From assembly GCA_043101635.1 (NCBI GenBank), contig JBICIE010000041.1:1-36998 (forward strand): a DNA stretch of 36,998 nt, written 5' to 3'. Positions 1-7,866 of the stretch are shown here, one piece after another; the stretch's first letter is position 1, and each line of letters starts with the position of its first letter. Under the pieces are notes generated by a model that did not search any database, was not told the origin of the DNA, and saw only the letters and a list, made by a program, of their open reading frames with translations. Source of the stretch: CAYMJK01 sp043101635 (GTDB taxonomy: Bacteria; Planctomycetota; Phycisphaerae; Phycisphaerales; UBA1924). A program made the position numbers and the translations under genes.

Positions 1-579
1 CTGCACCTGATCGGGGGGCTGGACCGGCCGGACCGGGCGCCGGGGGCCGGGCGGGCCGGGTCGATCGAGTTCAAGGGCCGGCCACTGCACCAACTGTCGG
101 AAGCCGGCCTGAACCGGTACCGGCAGCGGTCGATGGGCATGGTGTTCCAGTTCTACCACCTGCTCCCGGAGCTGTCGGTTCTGGAGAATGTGCTGGTGGC
201 GGCGATGGTGCGCCACGGGCGGCTGGGGTACCGGCGGGCCCTCGGGGCCTGCCGCGGCAGGGCCGAATCGCTGCTGGACGCCTTCGGGCTGTCGGGACGG
301 CTGCGGCACCGGCCGGCGGAGCTGTCCGGGGGGGAGCGGCAGCGGGTGGCAATCGCTCGGGCGCTGATCAACGAGCCGGATCTGCTGCTGGCGGACGAGC
401 CGACGGGAAACCTGGACCGCCGCACCGGGAATCAGATCCTGGAGGCCCTCAGCGCGGTTCGGGCCCAGCGGGCCCAGACGATGGTGATGGTGACGCACGA
501 TGAGCGGATCGCGGCCCGGGCCGACCGGGTTGTACGGCTGGTGGACGGGCTGATGGAGCCCGGCGCGGCCCGGCAATGA
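1..579 (+). CDS. ABC transporter ATP-binding protein, LolD/MacB type (5' end outside window)
   Basis: The reading frame is open from base 1, so the start and the Walker A motif lie upstream; the first visible residues, LHLIGGLDRP, are those that normally follow the P-loop in LolD/MacB/FtsE-like ATPases. Visible are the Q-loop region (MVFQFYHLLPELSVLENV), the signature LSGGERQRVAIARAL, Walker B LLLADEPTGNLD and the switch histidine VTHD. The family supplies ATP-driven energy to MacB/LolCE-type permeases that work at the inner membrane on lipoproteins, lipids or peptides. The partner permease is not in the window and may lie upstream. The stop overlaps the next start (ATGA, 576-579), so translation is probably coupled to the hydrolase gene. 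The family assignment is firm; the substrate is unknown. Confidence 0.93.
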   Translation: MHLIGGLDRPDRAPGAGRAGSIEFKGRPLHQLSEAGLNRYRQRSMGMVFQFYHLLPELSVLENVLVAAMVRHGRLGYRRALGACRGRAESLLDAFGLSGRLRHRPAELSGGERQRVAIARALINEPDLLLADEPTGNLDRRTGNQILEALSAVRAQRAQTMVMVTHDERIAARADRVVRLVDGLMEPGAARQ

Positions 580-1511
580 TCCAGAGACGGACAGACGGTA
601 CTATTGCCGATTGTCAGGACGACGGCGCCGGGGTTGGCCGTCCGTTCGGGCGCCAGGCCGATGGGGACGGACTCGATTTGGATGTGGCGACGACAAGCGC
701 GGCCAGTGGTGACCGACCGACGGTGACGTTCTGCTCACTGGCGGGGCTTGAAGCAGCGGTCCGGGCCCGGGTGGAGGATGTCGGCTCCGGTGAACCGATC
801 GTCTTCCTGCACGGGCTGGTGGGGCTCAATGAGCACTGGGAGACGGTGGCCCGGAGCGTGGCGGAGCATTTCCGCTGCATCATGCTGGAACTGCCGCTGC
901 TGAACCTGCGCGGGGACGACTGCTCGATCGACGGTGTGACGCGTCTGACAGCGGCGTTCCTCGATGAGTACCTGCCCGGCGAGCCGGTGATCCTGGTGGG
1001 CAACTCCTTTGGCGGCCACGTGGCGGCCCGGGTGGCGCTGGAGCGGCCCGACCAGGTCCGCGGGCTGGTGCTTGCCGGCGCGAGCGGGCTGATCGAGAAG
1101 TCGATGGTCAGCGATGTTCAGCTCCGTCCGTCGCGGGAGTGGCTCAAGCGGAAGATCGGGGAGTTGTTCTACGACCCGGACCGGTACATGAACCCGGCGG
1201 ACCTGGACCGGGCCCATCGGGAGCTGTCGGACCGGGCCGGGGCCCGGGCGATGGTGCGCCTGTCGAAGAGCGCGCGGCGCAACCACCTCGGCTCGCGGAT
1301 CGGCAAGATCCAGGCGCCGACACTGCTCGTGTGGGGGCGCAACGACATCGTGACGCCGCCGGAAGCGGCCCTGCAGTTCGACCAACTGCTGCCGAACTCG
1401 CGGCTGGTGTGGTTCGATCGCTGCGGGCACGCGCCGATGATGGAGCAGCCCGACGGCTTTGCCCTCGCGGTGGTGGAGTTCGCATCGGGCCTCTCCGGCT
1501 CCGGCTCCTGA
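576..1511 (+). CDS. alpha/beta-hydrolase fold protein
   Basis: This 311-residue protein carries the alpha/beta hydrolase signature: the oxyanion region FLHGLVG (about 77-83), nucleophile elbow GNSFGG with Ser144, acid residue in GRNDIVTP (Asp257) and catalytic His285 in CGHAPMMEQP. A complete triad argues for an active esterase, lipase, acyl-transferase or C-C hydrolase; the substrate cannot be read from sequence. The ATG at 576 overlaps the ABC ATPase stop. The first 50 or so residues look unconserved and polar, so a GTG at 723 just before the core domain is an alternative start. The GH3 gene follows four bases after the stop, so ATPase, hydrolase and GH3 enzyme appear to form one transcription unit, perhaps handling an acylated small molecule or lipid (inference). 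Confidence 0.88.
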   Translation: MIQRRTDGTIADCQDDGAGVGRPFGRQADGDGLDLDVATTSAASGDRPTVTFCSLAGLEAAVRARVEDVGSGEPIVFLHGLVGLNEHWETVARSVAEHFRCIMLELPLLNLRGDDCSIDGVTRLTAAFLDEYLPGEPVILVGNSFGGHVAARVALERPDQVRGLVLAGASGLIEKSMVSDVQLRPSREWLKRKIGELFYDPDRYMNPADLDRAHRELSDRAGARAMVRLSKSARRNHLGSRIGKIQAPTLLVWGRNDIVTPPEAALQFDQLLPNSRLVWFDRCGHAPMMEQPDGFALAVVEFASGLSGSGS

Positions 1512-1515
1512 CCCT

Positions 1516-3162
1516 ATGCCACCCGCACCTGCGCCCCTGACGATCCGCAGCGCCGTCGGCGCGGGTCTGCGCCTGCGGGTTGCGCGCCGGGCCCGACTGC
1601 TGAGCGACCTCGCGCACTGGCGCAAGGCGACGGCTTCGATCCAGCGGCGCCAGCTTCGTTCGCTGGTCGAGAAGGCCGCGTCGACGGAGATCGGGCGGGA
1701 GTGCGGCTTTGCGCGGCTGGCGCAACTGCCGGAGGCGGAGCTGCTGGGGGCGTATCGCAAGGCGCTGCCGATCGGCGACTACCTGGCCTACGCCGAGCGG
1801 CTGCAGCGGATGCGCGAGCAGGGGGAAGCCGATGTGCTCTGGCCCGGGCTGGTGCGTGACTTCGCCCAGACCAGCGGCACGACGGCGGGGGACAAGTACA
1901 TTCCGGTCAGCGGCGAGATGATGCGCTCGAACTACCTCGCGTCGCTGGACATCTTCGCGCACTCGGTGCGCCGTGGGATCTCGCTGGAGCGGCTTCTGGG
2001 GGGCCGGGCCCTGTTCCTGGGCGGGTCGTCATCGGTGACGGCCAACGAGCACGGCGTGCGCACCGGCGATCTCTCCGGGCTGGTGACGCGACTGATCCGC
2101 TGGCCGCTGACGGCGGTGTACTCGCCGGGGCGCGAAGTTGCGCTGCTGAGCCACTGGCCGACCAAGATCGACCGGATGGCCCGGGTCACGATGGGCCAGG
2201 ACATCCGGATGATCAACGGGATGCCGAGCTGGTGCGTCGCGCTGATGGAGCGGATCCTGGAGATCGCCCGGGAACAGGGCGCCGGGGCGCGCCGCATGCG
2301 GGACATCTGGCCGAACCTGATGATGTTCGTGCACGGCGGCGTCAAGTACGCGCCGTTCGAGCCGCGGATCCGGCAGTTGTTCAGCGGCGCGGCCGATGGC
2401 GACGACATTCCGCACCGGCTGGAGTTGTACCCGGCCAGCGAGGGGTTCATTGCCCTGCAGGATGAGGCGCACGATCCGGGGCTGCGACTGCTGACCGACA
2501 TCGGCAACTTCTTCGAGTTCGTGCCGCTGGAGGAGGTCGACGCCCCGGACGCGGCGGCGTTCGCCTGCGACGAGGTCGAGAAGGGCCAGCGCTACGTGGT
2601 GGTGATGTCCACGTGCGCCGGGCTGTTCCGCTATCTCATCGGCGACGTCGTCGAGTTCGATACCGTGTGCGACCGGCTGGACGGGCGGGCCGGCGACGGG
2701 CCGTGCCGGCTGCGGATCGTCGGGCGCCACCGGCACTTCATCAACGCCTTCGGCGAGAACCTGATCGTCGAGAACATCGAGGAGGCGGTGGCGGCGGCGT
2801 CTCGCCAGAGCGGCCTGATCGTCGGCGAGTTCACGGCGGCGCCGGTGTACCCCGGCAATGGGCGGCGCGCGGGGCTGGAGATCCTGGTCGAGATGCCCGC
2901 GCCGCCGGGCCCGGAACAGATCGGCGCCTTCGGGCGCGCCGCCGACGAGATGTTGCAGCGGGTGTGCCACGACTACGAGGTCAAGCGCACCGGCGACCTG
3001 GGCATGGCGCCGCCGACGATCACGGTCGTGCCGATGGGGACATTCCACCGGTGGATGGAGTCGCGCGGCAAGCTGGGTGGCCAGCACAAAGCGCCGCGCT
3101 GCGCCAACGGCCGGGAAACCCTCGAGGCGGTCGCCGCCATCGCGTCCCCGGCGACTGCGTAG
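1516..3162 (+). CDS. GH3 family acyl-adenylating (auxin/jasmonate-amido synthetase-like) protein
   Basis: The 548-residue product matches the GH3 family of ANL-like adenylating enzymes. The ATP-binding motif FAQTSGTTAGDKYIPVS lies at about 117-132, followed by the LYPASEG motif, GLFRYLIGDVVEF and the hinge region IVGRHRHFINAFGENL leading into the C-terminal lid. Plant members activate a carboxylate with ATP and conjugate it to an amino acid; bacterial members are mostly uncharacterised, so activation of a carboxylic acid is the safe prediction and the acceptor is unknown. An upstream in-frame ATG at 1459 lies inside the hydrolase gene; the ATG at 1516, four bases after that stop, is preferred. 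No terminator with a T-tract is seen after it; 95 non-coding bases holding the next promoter follow. Confidence 0.9.
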   Translation: MPPAPAPLTIRSAVGAGLRLRVARRARLLSDLAHWRKATASIQRRQLRSLVEKAASTEIGRECGFARLAQLPEAELLGAYRKALPIGDYLAYAERLQRMREQGEADVLWPGLVRDFAQTSGTTAGDKYIPVSGEMMRSNYLASLDIFAHSVRRGISLERLLGGRALFLGGSSSVTANEHGVRTGDLSGLVTRLIRWPLTAVYSPGREVALLSHWPTKIDRMARVTMGQDIRMINGMPSWCVALMERILEIAREQGAGARRMRDIWPNLMMFVHGGVKYAPFEPRIRQLFSGAADGDDIPHRLELYPASEGFIALQDEAHDPGLRLLTDIGNFFEFVPLEEVDAPDAAAFACDEVEKGQRYVVVMSTCAGLFRYLIGDVVEFDTVCDRLDGRAGDGPCRLRIVGRHRHFINAFGENLIVENIEEAVAAASRQSGLIVGEFTAAPVYPGNGRRAGLEILVEMPAPPGPEQIGAFGRAADEMLQRVCHDYEVKRTGDLGMAPPTITVVPMGTFHRWMESRGKLGGQHKAPRCANGRETLEAVAAIASPATA

Positions 3163-3217
3163 TTCTGCGCAAATAGCAAATCCAGTCGTTTGGGATGGCG
3201 CATCGGGCGAGCTCGTC

Positions 3218-3226
3218 TGGTACACT
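3218..3226 (+). promoter_or_regulatory. extended -10 promoter for the DUF2339 gene
   Basis: TGGTACACT gives a TG-n extension directly before a TANNNT -10 hexamer. No convincing -35 box is seen at 16-18 bp. The predicted start of transcription near 3233 would leave a leader of about 25 nt carrying the GGAG ribosome site at 3248-3251. Confidence 0.5.
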
Positions 3227-3257
3227 GAGCTAGTAATGACTAACTTTGGAGCGCCCC

Positions 3258-5816
3258 ATGCTCACCGAAGCCAACGAACTCCGCGAGCGGATCACTCGCG
3301 TCGAAGCTCGCCTGGACGCCATCGAAGCGAAACTGGCGTTTGAAGAGGGGGAGGGCGAGCCTGAGCCGGCCCCGGCCCCGCCGGCGGCTCCGCCGACGAT
3401 GTGGGCGCCCGAGCCAAGCCCTGCCCCGCCAGCAGATCGCCCGCGCCTGGCGCCGCGACCGGTCCAGGTTGCGGCTCCGGCGGTGGCCGCCACCGACGCG
3501 GGCGGAGGATCCGAGAGTCGGGAGGGACGCCTGGAGAAGCTGATCGGCGGCCGGTTGTTTGCCGCGGCCGGGGGCTTGATCATCGTGCTCGGGCTCGGCT
3601 TCTTCATGAAACTCGCATACGACGCGGGGTGGCTCGGGGCGATTCCGCCGGCGGCGCGCTGCCTGGCCGGCGCCGGCGCGGGGGTCTGCCTGCTGATCGC
3701 GGGCGAGTGGGCCCGGCGGCGGGCCGGGGCGTGGGCCGCGGCAGGGCTGAACGGCGCGGGCGTGGCGACGCTGTACGGAAGCGCGTTCATCGCGTACGGG
3801 GTCTTCGGGCTGCTTGGCGCGCCGGTGACCTTCGTGCTGCTGGCGATGACTGCGGCGGTGGGGGTCGCGATCGCGGGGCGGGCGCGGGTGGCGCCGGTGG
3901 CGATTCTCAGCACGGTCGGCGCGTACCTTGCGCCGCTGTTGACCGCGACCGAGGCCGCCAGCCCGCTGGCGCTGCCGATGTACCTGACGGCGCTGCTCGG
4001 GGCCGGGCTCGTGCTGTCCGGGCGCCGGCGCGAGGTGTTCGGCGCACTGCGCCCGATCTGCTGGACGGCGACCATGCTGCTCGGCGGGTTGTGGGGGCTG
4101 GCTGAGGGCAGCGATCTGCAGGCGGCGCTGGCGCTGTTCGTCGGCGCCATATGGGCCATGACCCACGCCGAGATGCTGCTGCCGGCGCGGGCGCGGGCCC
4201 TCGATCGCGACGCGGCTGCGCCGCTGGGATGGGCCGAGGCCCGCCCGGTGCTGATGAGCCTTCTGACGACGGCATGGGCGACGGCGCTGGGCGTGATCTG
4301 CGGCGGCGGCGGCTGGATGCCGACCTGGTTTGTTCCCGCGGGGCTGCTGGTGGCGAGCTTTGCCCTGGCGAGCATGACCGCAGGGGCGCTGCGGATCCTG
4401 CGCGACCTGCCGCGGAGTGAGTCGGAGCGGTACGGGGCAGCGCTGATGCTGCAAGCGGGCGCGCTGCTTGTGGCGGTGGTGGCGCTGGCCCTGGCGGGCT
4501 GGCTGGAGGTGTTCGCGTGGCTGGCGCTGGGCGCGGCCGGCGCGGCGACAGCGCGGTGGCTGCGGGCGCCTTCGCTGGCGGTGGCCGGGGCTGTGGCGCT
4601 CGGGATCGCGACGGTGCGGCTGCTGGCGTACGACTCGCTTGCGCCTGGGCTGGCCGGCGTCGGCGTTGAGGTCGCGGGCCTGTATCTCAGCCGCTGGGCT
4701 CTGCTGATGGTTGGCGCCGCGGGCGCGTGGATCGTGCTGGCGATTGGAGCGCTGGGCGCGGGATGGCGCACGCCCGGGCGGGTTGCCTGGGGCGCTGCGC
4801 TGGCGATCCTCATGCTCTCTGTCGTTCACAGTGAGGCGATGGCGATCTCGGTGGCCGCGGCCTGGCTCGGGCTGGCGGCGGCGCTGGTCGGCTTCGGGCG
4901 GGCGCGGGCGCAGGCGCTGTCGCTGTGGTCGGGGGTGCTTGCCGGCGCGCTTGCGATGGGCGCTGCGCTGCTCGCCTGGCCGCACTGGGCGAACCAGCCC
5001 GGGCTGCTGATCGGCGGTTTGGCCATGACGCCGTGGTCGGCGGTGACGCTGCTGGCCGCGGCGCTGCATCTCGGGGCGGCAGCCTGGTTGATCCCGGCGC
5101 CATCATGGCGCGCTGCGGCGCTGTGGAGCGCCCTGTGCGGCGTCGGCGCCTTGGCGCTCGCTCCGCTGCATCCGGAAAGCGAGCCGCTCTCGGCGCTGTG
5201 GTGGTGGACGGCGCTCGGCGCGGGACTGACAGGCGCTGCGCGCTTCGAGCGACGGCTGCCGCTGGCGTGGCTCGGGGCTGCGGCGCTTGGGCTGACGGGC
5301 CTGGCGTGGGCCGGCGTGGAGGTTGGCGCTGCGCCGGCGTCGACGATTGCGGGCGTGCGCATCGCCATCGTGCAGGCGGTGGTGATCGCCATTGCAGCCC
5401 TCTGGGCCGGCGCCCGGCTGCCGGCGCAGGTGGCTGAGGGCTGGCCCCGCCGCGGCATGTTCATCGGCGCGGGGACGCTGCTGTTTGCCGCCAGCAGCCT
5501 GGAATGGGGCCGGCTCTCCCGGATGGCGTTCGATGATGTGATGGCCCAGCGGGCGAGCATCTCGGTCTGGTGGGCGGTCTTTGCCGCGGCCCTGTTGGCG
5601 CTGGGCAGCCTGCGCCATTGGCGTTCCTGTCGGTTCGCGGGCCTGGGGCTGCTGGCGCTCGCGGGGCTCAAGGCCGTGACGTTCGATCTGGTGGCGATCG
5701 ATCCAGCCTGGCGGGTGGTGAGCCTGATCGGCACGGGGCTGGTGATGCTCGCGGTGGCGGTGGCGTATGGGCGGATGGCGACCCGGCGCGGGGCTCTGGC
5801 GGATTCGCGGGTGTAG
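3258..5816 (+). CDS. DUF2339 polytopic membrane protein
   Basis: The 852-residue protein starts with a short predicted coiled coil (NELRERITRVEARLDAIEAKL), then a Pro/Ala-rich linker, then IGGRLFAAAGGLIIVLGLGFF, the conserved entry to the first membrane helix of the DUF2339 family. The remainder is almost unbroken Ala/Leu/Gly-rich hydrophobic helices, well over twenty, with short arginine-containing loops. The function of the family is unknown; the layout (cytoplasmic coil, linker, many helices) suggests an inner-membrane scaffold or transporter. The ATG at 3258 is chosen because GGAG (3248-3251) is 6 nt upstream; an in-frame TTG at 3246 overlaps that site and is less likely. It appears to be transcribed alone. 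Its TAG stop overlaps a TAGAAT box that may serve the following gene. Confidence 0.85.
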   Translation: MLTEANELRERITRVEARLDAIEAKLAFEEGEGEPEPAPAPPAAPPTMWAPEPSPAPPADRPRLAPRPVQVAAPAVAATDAGGGSESREGRLEKLIGGRLFAAAGGLIIVLGLGFFMKLAYDAGWLGAIPPAARCLAGAGAGVCLLIAGEWARRRAGAWAAAGLNGAGVATLYGSAFIAYGVFGLLGAPVTFVLLAMTAAVGVAIAGRARVAPVAILSTVGAYLAPLLTATEAASPLALPMYLTALLGAGLVLSGRRREVFGALRPICWTATMLLGGLWGLAEGSDLQAALALFVGAIWAMTHAEMLLPARARALDRDAAAPLGWAEARPVLMSLLTTAWATALGVICGGGGWMPTWFVPAGLLVASFALASMTAGALRILRDLPRSESERYGAALMLQAGALLVAVVALALAGWLEVFAWLALGAAGAATARWLRAPSLAVAGAVALGIATVRLLAYDSLAPGLAGVGVEVAGLYLSRWALLMVGAAGAWIVLAIGALGAGWRTPGRVAWGAALAILMLSVVHSEAMAISVAAAWLGLAAALVGFGRARAQALSLWSGVLAGALAMGAALLAWPHWANQPGLLIGGLAMTPWSAVTLLAAALHLGAAAWLIPAPSWRAAALWSALCGVGALALAPLHPESEPLSALWWWTALGAGLTGAARFERRLPLAWLGAAALGLTGLAWAGVEVGAAPASTIAGVRIAIVQAVVIAIAALWAGARLPAQVAEGWPRRGMFIGAGTLLFAASSLEWGRLSRMAFDDVMAQRASISVWWAVFAAALLALGSLRHWRSCRFAGLGLLALAGLKAVTFDLVAIDPAWRVVSLIGTGLVMLAVAVAYGRMATRRGALADSRV

Positions 5817-5819
5817 AAT
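5814..5819 (+). promoter_or_regulatory. possible -10 box before the GT9 gene
   Basis: TAGAAT overlaps the DUF2339 stop codon. No clear -35 is seen. It would give a leader of about 60 nt containing a small GC hairpin (5858-5862 pairing with 5866-5870, loop CGA) ahead of the GT9 start. Weak evidence. Confidence 0.3.
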
Positions 5820-5888
5820 GGACGGGCGCCGCGACAGCCGCCCGCGGAGAGGCGCCGGGCGGCGACCGCCGCCAGCGCTTGAGAACCC

Positions 5889-7832
5889 ATGCGGATCCTT
5901 GTTTCCAATCCAGACACAATCGGCGATGTCGTGCTGCGCCAGCCGCTCCTGGGGCGCCTTGCGCGGGACGGCCACGAGCTGGCCGTGGTGGTGCGCCCGC
6001 TGGTGGAGCCGCTGATCGACCTGATCGCTCCGGAGGCGCAGGTGATCCGCTGCGAGGCGCCGCCTTACGAGATCGGCCTGGAGCCATCCGATGCGCGCCT
6101 GGATCCGGTGGCGGCTGCCGCGGCGGAGTTCGACCCCCAGGTCGTGATCGCGGCGCCGTGGCAGCAGACGCCGGTGGAGTCGCGTCTGCTGAACGACCTG
6201 ACGGAGGCGAGGCGGATCGGCTTTGCCGGGCGCCGGTTCTTCGACCCCGGGGCGTCGGCGCCGCCGGCGTGGACGATTCCGCTGGACACCTCCATCGACA
6301 CACCGGTCGAGACGCCGGAACTGCGCAAGAACGAACTGCTGGGTCGGGCGGCGCTGGGCAAGTCGGTGCGCCTGGGGGATCCGCGCCTGACGCTGTCGGA
6401 TGATCACAAGGCGATGGCCGAGGCCGCGCTGGAGAAGCTCGGGCTGCGCCCGGGGGCGTACCTCGTCGCCTGCGTCGGGCACAACAAGTGGACCGGCGTC
6501 CGCAACTGGCGGCTGGAGGCGTGGGCCGAGGCGCTGACTCACTGGAAGACCCGGCACGGGCGCGACGTTCTGCTGATCGGCGCCGAGGACGAGCGGGAGC
6601 GATCTGGCGAGGTGCGTCAGCGCATGGGCGACGCCGGCGCCGACTGCGCTGAGTGGTTCGGCGACGCGCGCGGGGACGTGGCGACACTGGCGGGTCTGAT
6701 CGGCATGTCGCGGGCCTACTTCGGGCGCGACACCGGGCCGATGCACCTCGCCGCGGCGTTGAAGCGTCCGGTGGTGGCGGTCTTTGGCGGGGGCACCTGG
6801 CCGCGGTTCGTGCCGGCGGTCGATCCCAGCGTCACGGTGACGATCTCCGTGCCGTGTGCCGGCTGCGAGTGGCGCTGCGATCTCGAGGACTCGCACTGCA
6901 TCAAGGAGGTTCCGGTCGCCGAGGTGATCGGGGCGATCGATCAGCTCGAGTCCGGATCGGTCAAGAAACGGACGACGCGGGCGCTGAAGCCGCCGCCGGC
7001 TCTGGCGGCCCGGATCGCGACCGAGATGACGCGCGCCGCCCGGCGGCGACTGGTCGAGGTTTCGGTGGAGCGTTATGGCCAGAAGGCAGAAGGATCGAAG
7101 TTGACGGCGACGCAGACGAAGGAACTGGAAGCGGCCCGGGGCTCGCTGGAGCAGGAGCGGCGCCGGCGGCTCGAGCTGGAAGCGGAGTTGAAGGTCGTGC
7201 GCGAGCAGCGCGGCGTGGACCAGGAGCGGGCCGGGTATCTGGATGGCCGGCTGGAGAAGCGCACCGAGGATCTGATCAAGGCGCGCGAGGAGCGGGCAGA
7301 ACTCAAGGCGAAGCTGGAGGCTGCCAGCGCTGCCCAGGCCGCGGCGGCGGAGCGATCCGCGGCCCGGATCGAGTCGCTGGAGCGGCAACTGGCGGAGCAG
7401 CGCCAGGAGCGGGAGCGTCTCGCCGCCCGGATGCGCGAAATCGGCGCCGAGGCCGAGTCGGCCCGGGCCAGCGCCGAACAGATGCGGTCGCGGCTGGAGG
7501 CGGAGAGCCGGCGGGCCGAGGCGCTTGCGAAGTCGGAAGCGTCGTTGCAGGAGCGGCTGGGACAGTTGCAGGGTCGCGTCAAGCAGTTGCAGGCGCAGGC
7601 AGGCGGCCCGCAGCAGCCCGGGACGATCCGGGATCTGGAACTGCAGATGCGCCGGGCCCGGAGCGATCTGGATGCGGCCATGAGCCTCAGCCGGCAGCGC
7701 GAGCAGGAGATCGTGGTGGTCCAGTCCCGTCTCAACGACCTGCTGGCGTCGCGCTGGCGCAAGCTCGGCCAGCGGCTGGGCGTGGCCATGACGCTGCCGT
7801 GGGAAGAGCAAACCAGGAACGGGCGGGCCTGA
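5889..7832 (+). CDS. GT9 (heptosyltransferase-like) glycosyltransferase with long C-terminal coiled coil
   Basis: Residues 1-355 form a GT9/GT-B domain of the ADP-heptose:LPS heptosyltransferase family. They begin MRILVSNPDTIGDVVLRQPL, and the donor-binding segment FGRDTGPMHLAAALKRPVVAVFGG lies at about 278-301. A cluster of cysteines (CAGCEWRC, then DSHC, about 323-337) follows, as seen in several GT9 proteins. From about 405 to 620 the chain is a highly charged Glu/Arg/Ala/Leu heptad-like coiled coil with almost no glycine or proline, ending in a short basic tail. Normal GT9 enzymes are about 350 residues, so the 290-residue coil is an extension, possibly for oligomerisation or for measuring or docking the glycan. 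The ATG at 5889 has only a weak GAG site. The next gene starts 34 nt downstream, so co-transcription is likely. Confidence 0.87.
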   Translation: MRILVSNPDTIGDVVLRQPLLGRLARDGHELAVVVRPLVEPLIDLIAPEAQVIRCEAPPYEIGLEPSDARLDPVAAAAAEFDPQVVIAAPWQQTPVESRLLNDLTEARRIGFAGRRFFDPGASAPPAWTIPLDTSIDTPVETPELRKNELLGRAALGKSVRLGDPRLTLSDDHKAMAEAALEKLGLRPGAYLVACVGHNKWTGVRNWRLEAWAEALTHWKTRHGRDVLLIGAEDERERSGEVRQRMGDAGADCAEWFGDARGDVATLAGLIGMSRAYFGRDTGPMHLAAALKRPVVAVFGGGTWPRFVPAVDPSVTVTISVPCAGCEWRCDLEDSHCIKEVPVAEVIGAIDQLESGSVKKRTTRALKPPPALAARIATEMTRAARRRLVEVSVERYGQKAEGSKLTATQTKELEAARGSLEQERRRRLELEAELKVVREQRGVDQERAGYLDGRLEKRTEDLIKAREERAELKAKLEAASAAQAAAAERSAARIESLERQLAEQRQERERLAARMREIGAEAESARASAEQMRSRLEAESRRAEALAKSEASLQERLGQLQGRVKQLQAQAGGPQQPGTIRDLELQMRRARSDLDAAMSLSRQREQEIVVVQSRLNDLLASRWRKLGQRLGVAMTLPWEEQTRNGRA

Positions 7833-7866
7833 CCGGGCGCGCCGGTTGCACCGACAGGAGTGAGCC

